Assembly (NCBI RefSeq): GCF_030440515.1
Contig: NZ_CP076543.1
Span: 7,851,001-7,915,000 of the forward strand
Reading direction: 5' to 3'
Length of the DNA: 64,000 bases
From: Streptomyces xanthophaeus
GTDB taxonomy: Bacteria; Actinomycetota; Actinomycetes; Streptomycetales; Streptomycetaceae
The stretch's first letter is position 1. The number at the start of each line of letters is the position of its first letter. Below, piece after piece: positions 17,131-25,023 of this stretch. Below the pieces are notes generated by a model that worked only from the letters and a program-made list of their open reading frames with translations, did no database searches and was not told the DNA's origin. A program made the position numbers and the translations under genes.

Positions 17131-17766
17131 CTAGTTGAGACGGTCGAGCCGCATGCGCCGGCGGCGGCGGAGCAGGAGGCCCACGGCCGCGCCGGCCACG
17201 GCGGTCACCGCCACACCCGCCGTCGTCCACCAGACGGCGTACCCCTCGGTGTCGGCGGCCGGTTCCGCGGCCTGCGCCGTGGAGGCGGCCGGTGCCGCGG
17301 CGGGGGAGGCCGCCGAGGACGCCGGCGCTGCGGACGACGGGGCGGGAGCCGCCGCGGAGGCGACCGGGGTCGGAGCGACCGGAGCCGGGTCCACCACGGG
17401 TACGCCCACTTCGAGTTCGCCGTGCCCCAGGGCCGGGAAGCCCACGTCGACGCTGACCTTCCACGAACCCGGCGGCAGCGCCTCGGCCGTGGTCCAGCCC
17501 GCCGGCGCCGCCGCGGGATCGCGCACCAGGCGCCAGGGCCCCATGGTGCGGGAGCCGTCGACGCTGACCGCGTTCACGGTCGCGGCGACGGTCTCGTCCA
17601 CGGCGTCCCCGTCGTTCTCCCAGGTGACGTCGGCGGTGACGTGACCCTCCCGTTGGCCCGTCACCACCACCTTCACGGTGTCACCGTGGGCATGGGCCGC
17701 GGTGGGGAGCAGGAACATGAGGCCGAGTGCGGCCAGGGCGGCCGAGAAAACGATTCGAATGCGCAT
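17131..17766 (-). CDS. Secreted, C-terminally anchored CopC/YtkA-like protein
   Basis: 211 residues. A signal peptide ends in AAHAHG, so the mature protein may begin with His near residue 27, as in CopC-like copper proteins. A beta-rich domain follows (VKVVVTGQREGHVTADVTWENDGD...WKVSVDVGFPALGHGELEVGVPV). Then comes an Ala/Pro/Ser linker, one membrane helix (TTAGVAVTAVAGAAVGLLL) and an Arg-rich cytoplasmic tail. A copper role is suggested only by the AHG start and the fold impression. It is transcribed separately from the metalloprotease upstream. Confidence 0.72.
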   Translation of the reverse strand: MRIRIVFSAALAALGLMFLLPTAAHAHGDTVKVVVTGQREGHVTADVTWENDGDAVDETVAATVNAVSVDGSRTMGPWRLVRDPAAAPAGWTTAEALPPGSWKVSVDVGFPALGHGELEVGVPVVDPAPVAPTPVASAAAPAPSSAAPASSAASPAAAPAASTAQAAEPAADTEGYAVWWTTAGVAVTAVAGAAVGLLLRRRRRMRLDRLN

Positions 17767-17798
17767 CGTCGGGGTGCTCCGGTCAAGATGAGGGGTAC

Positions 17799-17831
17799 CG
17801 GCGGACGGCCGCTCGGTGCGGCCGTCCGCCG
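17799..17831 (-). terminator. Strong hairpin terminator after the metalloprotease gene
   Basis: A perfect 13-bp stem (CGGCGGACGGCCG with CGGCCGTCCGCCG) with a 7-nt loop, 50 bp past the metalloprotease stop and before the CopC-like gene on the same strand. Confidence 0.75.
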
Positions 17832-17881
17832 GGGTGGGTTCACGCCGTCAGGGCGTCAGGAATGCTGCGCCATGACGGTGA

Positions 17882-19951
17882 TCAGCCGGACTTCTGCAGG
17901 GTCCAGGCCTGCGTCGCGCGGCCGTCCGCACGCTGGAGGTCGAGCAGCCAGTACCCGTAGTAGGGGCGGTTGCTGACGGAGAGGGCGAAGCCGCCGCTCG
18001 CGTCCGTCACGGTCACCGCGCCACCTCGGGACGTCAGCTTCCAGGCCTGCGCGCCGTTGCCGTTGCCGCAGGGCTGCTGGGCGACCCACATGCCCGCGGC
18101 GGGGGTCCCGCCCGGCTGGAGGCACTTGCCGGAGGCGGCCGACCGGATGCGCACCTGGCCGTTGCCCGCGTCGTCGAAGTACCACTGCTGCTGGGCGTAC
18201 CCGTTGGTGCGGCCGCCCACGAGGACGGTGCCGTCGGCGGTGCGGCCGCCCCACAGCTCCGCGGCCATGCCGCTGCTGCCGTTTCCGAGCACGTACTTGG
18301 CGCCCGGGGTGGTGGTGCCGCCGCCCGCCCCCGTCGTACGGAACGACGCGGCCTTGCCGGGTCCGCTGTCACGGCCGGAGCTGTCGCGGACCGAGACGGT
18401 GACCTTGTAGGCGGTGTCGGGCTGCAGGTTGTAGATGCGGAGCACCTGGGACTGGACCCACGTCAGGTGCTTGCCGTTGAGCTGCACCGCGTACCAGGAG
18501 GCGCCGTCGACCTTGGGCCAGCTCACGACGACCGAGTCGGACTGGATCTGGCCCGCCGTCACGGCCGGTCCGCCCGAGGGCTTCTTGGTCGGCGTCGGCG
18601 AGGGCTTCTTGGTGGGGGTCGGGGAGGGGTTCGGACCCGGGTCCGTGCCGCCGCCGCCGTTGCCCTTCATCAGGAACTGGTTGTCCGCGATGTTCCAGTG
18701 CGTGGCCAGGTAGCTTCCGGGCTTCGGACTGGTGTGGAAGTAGTCGTCGTGGTTGCAGTCCAGGATGTTCTCGGACGCCTGGTTGGTGCAGACGTTGCGC
18801 ATCTGCGGGTAGTACGGGGTGTCCGAGTAGCACATGACGTCGTACTCGTCGGTGCAGTGCGCGCCACGGCTGGTGTTCGGTGCGCTGTTGTTGACCGCGC
18901 CCAGGTTGTGTCCGAGTTCGTGCGCGGCGGTGTGACCGCCCCAGCAGCCGGAGTCGGTACGCCCGTAGGAGGGACCGAAGTTGCTCTGGTTGGCCTGGCC
19001 GGGCCGCTCGTCGCCCGCGAAGGTGCCGATGCCGCAGTAGACCTGGGTGTCGGCGAAGATCATGTACTTGCGGTCACGACGGTCGAGACCCTTGCCGGCG
19101 AGCGCGTTGTTGGTCGCGCTGAACTCGGCGAGGGACGAGGCCGGGAGCTCGATGTTGAGCACGGTGGGGGTGCAGTCGGCGGCCGTCACATAGCGGATGT
19201 GACGTACTCCGCCGGTCTCCTTGGCACTCGCCGAGTAGATGAGGTCGGCGTCGGCCGCCCACTTGCGGAACGAGGCGACGTACTCGGAGAAGCGGTCCTT
19301 GCCCGGTGCGTGGACGTAGACGACCTGCACGCGGTTGCCGGTGCTGCCGTCGCCGTCGCACTGGACGGTCTGACCGGCGGGGCCTGCGGCGACGTTCTGG
19401 CCGCCGGCCGCGGCGCCGGCCGCGGGTTCGGGTGCGGAGGCCTTGGTGGCCGTCGACGCGTCGGCCGCGGGCGCGTCCTGAGGACGCCCGCCGCCTTCCT
19501 TGCTCGCCGGGTCATCGGCCGCGGGGCGGGCCGGATCGGCCGCCGGAGCCGTCTCCTTGACGGCGGGCTCGATGTCCTTCGTGATGTCGACGCCCTTGGG
19601 CGGGGCGTCGGGGCCGTGCGTGCACAGCCCGGTGTCGGTGCGGTAGACACCCACGCACCGGTCGCCCTTCGGCGCGGCCTGGAGGCCGTCGTAGATCATG
19701 CCGTTCGCGGTCTCGTTCGCGGGTGCGGCGGCGATCGGCTCCGGCTCCTGGTCACGGGCCGGTGCGGCGGCCGGTGCTTCGGCGGCGGCCTCCACCACGG
19801 GAGCCGCCGCCTGGGCGCCGTCGCCGATTCCGGAGTACGCGATGCCTGCGGCTATCAGCCCCGCCGCTGCGGTGGCGGCGGTGACGAGTATCAACCGCCG
19901 GGGTTTGCGGCGGTGGTCGGCGGCGGCAGGCCGTCTGCGACGTCCTGTCAT
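17882..19951 (-). CDS. Secreted zinc metalloprotease-like protein with FnIII and RICIN domains
   Basis: 689 residues. A twin-Arg-rich N-terminus and a hydrophobic segment (about 19-41) predict export. A low-complexity Ala/Pro region extends to about 195. The protease domain has HELGHNLG at 344-351 and a Met-turn DVMCY at 371-375. The third zinc ligand, expected at position 354, is Asn instead of His or Asp. Several Cys residues suggest disulfides. A Pro-Thr-Lys linker, an FnIII module (about 475-560) and a RICIN-type beta-trefoil with QQW and QAW repeats follow, implying carbohydrate binding. The ATG at 19951 has GAGGTG upstream; the frame stays open to 20026. Confidence 0.83.
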   Translation of the reverse strand: MTGRRRRPAAADHRRKPRRLILVTAATAAAGLIAAGIAYSGIGDGAQAAAPVVEAAAEAPAAAPARDQEPEPIAAAPANETANGMIYDGLQAAPKGDRCVGVYRTDTGLCTHGPDAPPKGVDITKDIEPAVKETAPAADPARPAADDPASKEGGGRPQDAPAADASTATKASAPEPAAGAAAGGQNVAAGPAGQTVQCDGDGSTGNRVQVVYVHAPGKDRFSEYVASFRKWAADADLIYSASAKETGGVRHIRYVTAADCTPTVLNIELPASSLAEFSATNNALAGKGLDRRDRKYMIFADTQVYCGIGTFAGDERPGQANQSNFGPSYGRTDSGCWGGHTAAHELGHNLGAVNNSAPNTSRGAHCTDEYDVMCYSDTPYYPQMRNVCTNQASENILDCNHDDYFHTSPKPGSYLATHWNIADNQFLMKGNGGGGTDPGPNPSPTPTKKPSPTPTKKPSGGPAVTAGQIQSDSVVVSWPKVDGASWYAVQLNGKHLTWVQSQVLRIYNLQPDTAYKVTVSVRDSSGRDSGPGKAASFRTTGAGGGTTTPGAKYVLGNGSSGMAAELWGGRTADGTVLVGGRTNGYAQQQWYFDDAGNGQVRIRSAASGKCLQPGGTPAAGMWVAQQPCGNGNGAQAWKLTSRGGAVTVTDASGGFALSVSNRPYYGYWLLDLQRADGRATQAWTLQKSG

Positions 19952-20421
19952 GGGCACCTCAAATCGTTGTCGGAAGACTGGGTGCGCGGAAGCCTGCCAG
20001 ACGAATGCGGAGGAGAATTCGGACAAACGGGGGCGCGCTCCGAGAAATCATTCCGTTACCTGTCGGTCTGATTTGACGAACACTCAACTCGCAATGAAAT
20101 GAGGTGAGTTACGCGCGTCGCGTCCCAATGGTCCAGTCCTTTCCGGGCGGGTTGTTATCAAATCGAGATATGAACCGGAGGCTTATTGACGGGAATTCAG
20201 TCAGGAATTCACCTAATTGCTACCTGCTGAATTCCCTCGGTCACGACCCGTGAGGTGCGGCGGCCGTGGAGCGCGCCGGAGCGCCGCGGAAGGCGGTTCG
20301 GGGCCGGGGAGTTCGTCCGGGGGAGCCCGAAGGGCGCCGCGACCCGGGTGCCGGCGGATCGCGGTCGGCCGTTCGGTGCGCCCCAACTGTCCGGTGCGGG
20401 GCGAGAGCGGGCAGGGCGTGG
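19952..20421. other. Long AT-richer intergenic region upstream of the metalloprotease
   Basis: 470 bp without a gene. It should hold the leftward metalloprotease promoter. The segment 20040-20240 is markedly AT-richer than its surroundings and carries the GAATTC repeats described separately. Towards 20421 the sequence returns to genomic GC and only holds the 3' flank of the oxidoreductase gene. Confidence 0.5.
20191..20236. promoter_or_regulatory. Inverted repeat with three GAATTC cores
   Basis: GGGAATTCAG (20191-20200) is exactly inverted as CTGAATTCCC (20227-20236). A third AGGAATTC copy at 20203-20210 lies in the same orientation as the first. The block is 240 bp upstream of the metalloprotease start. 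It could be a binding site for a dimeric regulator. Confidence 0.45.
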
Positions 20422-21627
20422 TCAGACCGACCGTGCGGCGGTGGCCGCCGTCCCGCCGAGCTCGGCCCGCAGCCGCCGCCCGCGCTGGTCCCCTCCCGAG
20501 ACGCGGTGCAAGCCGTACGAACCGGGCCTGCCCGCCTCGTCGGCCAGGTGCTTGACGGTGCCCTTGCAGACGATCTCCTTGACCTTCGCCCCGGTCCGGC
20601 CCGCGATGTGGAACCACAGGGCCACGTCGTTCTTGTGGGCGAACTGGAAGATGCCGGCGCGTCGGCCCAGGCTGATGCACTGTCCGGCGAACACCTGGTT
20701 CAGGGTCGAGGGCTGCTCGCCGCCGATCCGGCTGAGCACCGTGTCGGCGGCCCGCGCGCCCAGCGGAATCGCGGCCTGGCAGCTCATCCGCAGCGGCAGG
20801 TCCGACGGCGCCGCCGAGTCGCCCGCCGCGACGACGCGTACGTCGTCCACGCTCGTCAGCGTCTCGTCCGTGAGCAGGCGGCCCAGGGCGTCCGTGCTCA
20901 GCCCGCTGCGCGCGGCCAGGTCCGGCACGCCGAAGCCGGTGGTCCAGATGGTCACCTCGCTCGGCACCTCGCGGCCGTCACCGAGCTCCACCGCATCCCG
21001 GGTCACCGCCGTCACCTTGGTCCCGGGGCCGTCGAGCACGGTCACCCCGAGCCTGGCCAGCCGCCCGGCGACCGAGCGGCGGCCCCGGCCGTGCAGGTAG
21101 GGGCCGAGGACCCCACCGCAGACCAGGGTCACGCGGCGGCCCTGTTCCGCGAGCTCGGCGGCGGCCTCGATGCCCGTCGGCCCCGCCCCGACCACCGTCA
21201 CCGCCGCCGTGGGGGCTGCGGCGTCGAGGACCGGCCGAAGCCGCCGCGTCTCCTCCAGGGTGGTGATCGGGTAGGCGAACTCGGCGGCCCCGGGCACACG
21301 CGGGTCGGCGCTGCCGCTGCCCACCGCGTAGACGAGGTAGTCGTAGCCGAGCGCGGCGCCGGTCCCGAGCGCCACGCTGCGCGCCGGGGCATCGATCCGC
21401 GTCACGGTGTCCACGACCAGCCGGACGCCCTCGGCCAGGACCTCGCGGTACTCGACGACCGCGTCGTCGGTCCCGGCCGCCAGCTGGTGCAGGCGGATCC
21501 GCTCGACGAACGTCGCGCGCGGGTTGACCAGGGTCACCGTCACGCCCTCGTGCTGCGTCAGGCGGTTGGCCGCCATGACACCTGCGTATCCGCCGCCGAT
21601 CACGACCACCTCGGTGTGCTGCGTCAT
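20422..21627 (-). CDS. NDH-2-like FAD-dependent NAD(P)H oxidoreductase
   Basis: 401 residues. FAD-binding VVVIGGGYAGVMAANRL opens the protein, a second Rossmann motif VTVVGAGPTGIEAAAEL lies near residue 150, and the second FAD contact is RVVAAGDSAAP. This architecture fits type II NADH dehydrogenase or AIF-like pyridine nucleotide-disulfide oxidoreductases without a CxxxxC pair. AAGGAGAG precedes the ATG; the longer frame to 21708 lacks a site. It lies directly downstream of an ECF41 sigma factor on the same strand, a classic partner arrangement, with a matching promoter between them. Confidence 0.85.
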   Translation of the reverse strand: MTQHTEVVVIGGGYAGVMAANRLTQHEGVTVTLVNPRATFVERIRLHQLAAGTDDAVVEYREVLAEGVRLVVDTVTRIDAPARSVALGTGAALGYDYLVYAVGSGSADPRVPGAAEFAYPITTLEETRRLRPVLDAAAPTAAVTVVGAGPTGIEAAAELAEQGRRVTLVCGGVLGPYLHGRGRRSVAGRLARLGVTVLDGPGTKVTAVTRDAVELGDGREVPSEVTIWTTGFGVPDLAARSGLSTDALGRLLTDETLTSVDDVRVVAAGDSAAPSDLPLRMSCQAAIPLGARAADTVLSRIGGEQPSTLNQVFAGQCISLGRRAGIFQFAHKNDVALWFHIAGRTGAKVKEIVCKGTVKHLADEAGRPGSYGLHRVSGGDQRGRRLRAELGGTAATAARSV

Positions 21628-21663
21628 GGTGTCTCTCCTTCTTCTTGACGGGTTCGACATCAA

Positions 21664-21690
21664 GACACCGCGCCCTCCCGGGTTGTGACA
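21664..21690 (-). promoter_or_regulatory. Candidate ECF41-type promoter for the oxidoreductase
   Basis: On the minus strand TGTCACA (21690-21684) is followed after exactly 16 nt by TGTC (21667-21664). The published ECF41 signature is TGTCACA-N16-CGTC, so there is one mismatch. The site is 37 bp upstream of the oxidoreductase start and just downstream of the ECF41 sigma gene. Confidence 0.65.
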
Positions 21691-21732
21691 GGGTGTGAGG
21701 CGGATCACTCCACGGGTCGGCCTGGTGGCGGC

Positions 21733-22626
21733 TCAGCCGTCGAGGACGCTCAGGTCGATGCGCGCCAGCCGCTCGGGGTCGGTGAGGATGTCGAGCGCGG
21801 TGATCCTGCCGTCCCGGATGGTGAACGCCATGACCGACAGCGCCCGGCCCTGCGCCGTCGCGACCACCCCGGGGACCCCGTTGACCAGCGCCGCATGAGC
21901 CGCCTCGGCGAACCGCGCGAAGGTGATCGCCTGGGAGGCGACCTCGGCCGCGCCGCGCCGGAGCAGCGTGGGACGCAGCGTGCCGCCGTCGGAGCGGGCC
22001 ACCACATCGGGGTCGAGGACCGCGACGAGCGCGTCGAAGTCCCCGCCGCGCGAGGCGGCGAGGAAGGCGTCGACGATGCCGCGCAGGCGGGCCCGGTCGG
22101 GGTCCGGAGCGGGCGCCGCGCCCTGGACACGGCGCCGGGCCCGGCTCGCGAGCTGCCGGGTCGTGGCGGCGGAACGCCCGAGCACCGGGGCGATCTCGTC
22201 GAAGGGCACGGCGAACAGGTCGTGCAGGACGAAGGCCAGGCGCTCGGCGGGGGCGAGGGTGTCCAGGACGACCATCAGGGCGATGCCGACCGAGTCGGCC
22301 AGCAGGATCTGCTGCTCGGGGTCGAGCCCGTCCGCGCGGCTGACGATCGGGTCGGGAAGGCGGACCTGCCCGTCCTGGTCGTGCAGCGGATCCTCGCGCC
22401 GCGTGCCGCGCGAGCGCAGCATGTCCAGACACACCCGGCCGACCACGGTGGTCAGCCAGCCGCCCAGGTTCTCCACCGCGGCCGTGTCGGAGCGGTTCAG
22501 CTTGAACCAGGCCTCCTGTACGGCGTCCTCCGCCTCGCTGAGCGAGCCCAGCATCCGGTAGGCCACCGCCCGCAGGTGGGAGCGGTGCTCTTCGAAGCGC
22601 TGCGCCAGAACTTCCTTCTCGCTCAC
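21733..22626 (-). CDS. sigJ: ECF41-type RNA polymerase sigma factor (SigJ-like)
   Basis: 297 residues. Sigma region 2 (HLRAVAYRMLGSLSEAEDAVQEAW...WLTTVVGRVCLDMLRSR) and region 4 (LAPAERLAFVLHDLFAVPFDEIAPVLGRSAATTRQLASRAR) are followed by a SnoaL-like C-terminal domain. That domain holds the ECF41 signatures in variant form: ARSDGG for the DGGGK loop and LTDPERL for the NPDKL end. In this group the C-terminal extension regulates activity in place of an anti-sigma factor. The FAD oxidoreductase downstream is the expected target gene. The symbol refers to family resemblance only. Confidence 0.88.
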   Translation of the reverse strand: MSEKEVLAQRFEEHRSHLRAVAYRMLGSLSEAEDAVQEAWFKLNRSDTAAVENLGGWLTTVVGRVCLDMLRSRGTRREDPLHDQDGQVRLPDPIVSRADGLDPEQQILLADSVGIALMVVLDTLAPAERLAFVLHDLFAVPFDEIAPVLGRSAATTRQLASRARRRVQGAAPAPDPDRARLRGIVDAFLAASRGGDFDALVAVLDPDVVARSDGGTLRPTLLRRGAAEVASQAITFARFAEAAHAALVNGVPGVVATAQGRALSVMAFTIRDGRITALDILTDPERLARIDLSVLDG

Positions 22627-22914
22627 CCGTCACATCCCCGTGTCCCGATCCGTCAGTACCGAGTCGGACCATAACCCGGACGGGTCAACGGGCGTCGCCC
22701 GCACAGGCGTTGGTGGCTGTCCGACGGGACGAAGGTTCCGCCGAGCGCCTTGGCGGGAGTTCCCACGACGGGTGACGTACGGGCCGGGCAGCTCATGTCC
22801 TCGTACAGCCGGACGGTGAGGGGGGAGCGCCGGGGCAGATGCGCGCTCGCCGAGACGTCGGGCGGGTCGTCGTTCCCGTCGCGCGCACCGGTGTTGCGCC
22901 CGCCGGACCGGCCG

Positions 22915-23727
22915 TCAGCGGACTCCCGCCGCGGCTTCGAGGAACTGGCGCAGGTCGATGACCTCGTAGCCCTCGGCCAGGGCGGCGTCGACGATCAGGG
23001 GAAGGGCCTCGGCGTCGAGGACGACGCCGGAGCCGTTGCTGCCGACGTGCATCTGGATGATCGCCCCGGGGACGAAGGCGTCGACGGCCCGTTCGACGGC
23101 CTTGTCCACACTCATGCCGCCCTGCGGGCCGAGGTAGCCGTTCGTGTCGGCGCTGAACTCGATCGCCGCGTAGCCCAGGTCGTTGACGTCGGTGATGGAC
23201 TCCGGGGTGGTGGAGCTGTAGGGGAAACGGAAGAACGGCAGGGGCTCGGTCCCGGACGCCGCCCGGATGGCCGCGTCGGCCCCGCGGACCTCGTCCGCCC
23301 GCTCCGTGGTGCTGAGGTCGTCGAAGTAGGGGTGGCTGTACGAGTGGTTGCCGAGGCCGTGCCCCGCGTCGGCGATGGAGCGCACCGCCGCGGGGTGGGT
23401 CTCGGCGAACGTGCCGGTCGGGAAGAAGGTGGCGGGCAGCTTTCGCCGGCGCAGTTCGGCCAGCACCGTGTCGATGCCGTCGACGTCCCAGGCGGCGTTG
23501 AAGGTGAGGGCCAGGACCTTGCGGGAGGTGGGCAGCCGGCGGATCTCGTCGCCCAGCAGCGACGCCGGCGGGCGGGGACCGGAGGCGGCCCGGGCGGTGC
23601 GCCCCCACGCGGGCGCGGGCGCGGCCACGGCCGGGGAGGAGGGCCCGAACCCGGCGAGCCCCGCGAACCCGGCGAACCCCGCGCACAGCAGGCCCGCCAG
23701 GGCGGAGCGTCGTTCCACATCCACCAC
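22915..23727 (-). CDS. Secreted NodB-type polysaccharide deacetylase
   Basis: 270 residues with a signal peptide containing Gly-Phe-Ala repeats and an Ala-rich cleavage zone near residue 36. The deacetylase motifs are TFNAAWDVDG at 75-84, in place of the usual TFDDG, the metal site HSYSH at 128-132, and RFPYSS. Asn replaces the first Asp of motif 1, as in several actinobacterial members; Asp81 or Asp83 may serve instead. It should remove acetyl groups from cell-wall or chitin-like glycans outside the cell. It seems monocistronic; the 288 bp before the sigma gene hold no supported gene. Confidence 0.85.
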   Translation of the reverse strand: MVDVERRSALAGLLCAGFAGFAGLAGFGPSSPAVAAPAPAWGRTARAASGPRPPASLLGDEIRRLPTSRKVLALTFNAAWDVDGIDTVLAELRRRKLPATFFPTGTFAETHPAAVRSIADAGHGLGNHSYSHPYFDDLSTTERADEVRGADAAIRAASGTEPLPFFRFPYSSTTPESITDVNDLGYAAIEFSADTNGYLGPQGGMSVDKAVERAVDAFVPGAIIQMHVGSNGSGVVLDAEALPLIVDAALAEGYEVIDLRQFLEAAAGVR

Positions 23728-23873
23728 GGTCGCTCACTCCCCACGGTCACGGCCTTCGGCTCCGGCCTGACACCGAGTGTGCGACGGTGCGGGCCGCAGC
23801 ACCCGCAGCACCCGCAGCCCGTGCCGGGGCACCCGGGTGATCTCCCGCAGGCGCCGCCCACGACGGGCGCCGC

Positions 23874-24416
23874 CTACGACGGGCGCAGCCGCAGGTGTGT
23901 CGTGAGGTGGTGCTGCAGGGGCTGCCCCACGGCGGCCATGTCGTGGACGACCGTCATCTCGCCGTTCCCGACCGTGTAGTGCCGCCGTGTGCCGGTGACC
24001 TCCTTGGCGAGCGGGGTCAGCGCCACGTCCTTGGTCTCGATCTCGAACTCCGCACCGGACACCCGCCCGACGTACGTCTCCACGATGCCCGTCGGGTGGG
24101 CGAGCACGACCTCCAGCGCGGCGTCGGGAGTCACCCGCCACCACCCGGCCTCACGGCCCGCCGGCCGCACCGGCGCCCCGGACCCGTCGATCAGCCACGC
24201 GCGTGCCTCGTAGCGCAGGAAGGGGCGGCCGTCGTGGCTGAAGGTGATCTCCTGCTCGTAGCGGAAGTCCTTCTCCAGGGTCGGGTACTCGCCCTGCCCC
24301 CGGCCGTGCCAGCGTCCCAGCAGGGGCAGTACGGGCCGCAGCAGCGGGTGCGGCTCGGGGCCCTCGCCGAGGACGTGGCTGTCAGGGTAGGGATTGTCCT
24401 GCACCGACTCGAACAT
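23874..24416 (-). CDS. Nitrobindin-like haem-binding beta-barrel (FABP/THAP4 C-terminal) protein
   Basis: 180 residues. The GRWHGRGQGEYPT motif near residue 36 is the nitrobindin signature GxWxGxGxGxYP, and the C-terminal QPLQHHLTTHLRL holds the expected proximal His. The family forms a 10-stranded barrel with ferric haem that reacts with nitric oxide or peroxynitrite; it is cytoplasmic. ATG 24416 follows AGGTG; an in-frame GTG two codons earlier is possible. Confidence 0.86.
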   Translation of the reverse strand: MFESVQDNPYPDSHVLGEGPEPHPLLRPVLPLLGRWHGRGQGEYPTLEKDFRYEQEITFSHDGRPFLRYEARAWLIDGSGAPVRPAGREAGWWRVTPDAALEVVLAHPTGIVETYVGRVSGAEFEIETKDVALTPLAKEVTGTRRHYTVGNGEMTVVHDMAAVGQPLQHHLTTHLRLRPS

Positions 24417-24531
24417 GTTCACCTTGTCTGTCTGCGAGTACCGCCGGATCCCGCAGCTTAAAGCCTGCGCCGCGCCCCCTGTACCTGGGACTCGTCCGCC
24501 ATGCCCACCCCCAGGTGCCGGGCGAGCCCGT

Positions 24532-24867
24532 TCAGAGGCAGTCGCAGCCTGTGGCGTAGAACAACAGGAAGACGCTCGTCCCCGCGGTCAGGACGAAGCC
24601 GGCCGTGGATACGGCGGCGAGGCCCCGACGGCCACCCTTCTTGGGGCCGTGGAAGGTCTGCCAGGCGCCGTGGGCGAGGAAGAGGCTGAGCAGCCCGGCC
24701 CCCGCAAGGGTCAAGCGTGGGCTGAAGGACCAGCTCAGGTAGGCGATCAGCACCAGGCAGCCGAGCAGGGCGCAGGCGAGCAGGCTGAGGATCGCCTCGC
24801 CGACGGTTTCTCCGACGGCCTCGATCAGGAACTCGCCGACGCCTTTCACTGCCCTGCGGACCCCCAT
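24532..24867 (-). CDS. Small membrane protein of unknown function
   Basis: 111 residues. An amphipathic N-terminus (VKGVGEFLIEAVGETVGEAI) precedes three membrane helices: LSLLACALLGCLVLIAYLSW, LTLAGAGLLSLFLAHGAW and AAVSTAGFVLTAGTSVFLLFYA. It ends in CDCL. A GGAGG site lies 5 nt before the ATG at 24867; the longer frame to 25017 is not needed. No family recognised. Confidence 0.68.
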   Translation of the reverse strand: MGVRRAVKGVGEFLIEAVGETVGEAILSLLACALLGCLVLIAYLSWSFSPRLTLAGAGLLSLFLAHGAWQTFHGPKKGGRRGLAAVSTAGFVLTAGTSVFLLFYATGCDCL

Positions 24868-25023
24868 GACGCTCCTCCACCCTCGCGTACGGCGCCCCCG
24901 CACGGGGCCTGATACCGAGGAGGACCCGCGCTGGGCCTCAATGGTTGCCGAGGCGCTCAGGAGTGGCCGGCCACGGCCCTTCGGCTCGTCCGCAGGGCCG
25001 TCCGGCTCACGCCGCACGTCTCG

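Noticed and set aside
18467..20071. A 534-codon plus-strand frame across the metalloprotease
   Set aside because: Antisense shadow with Val/Gly/Arg repeats; the minus frame has HELGH, FnIII and RICIN domains.
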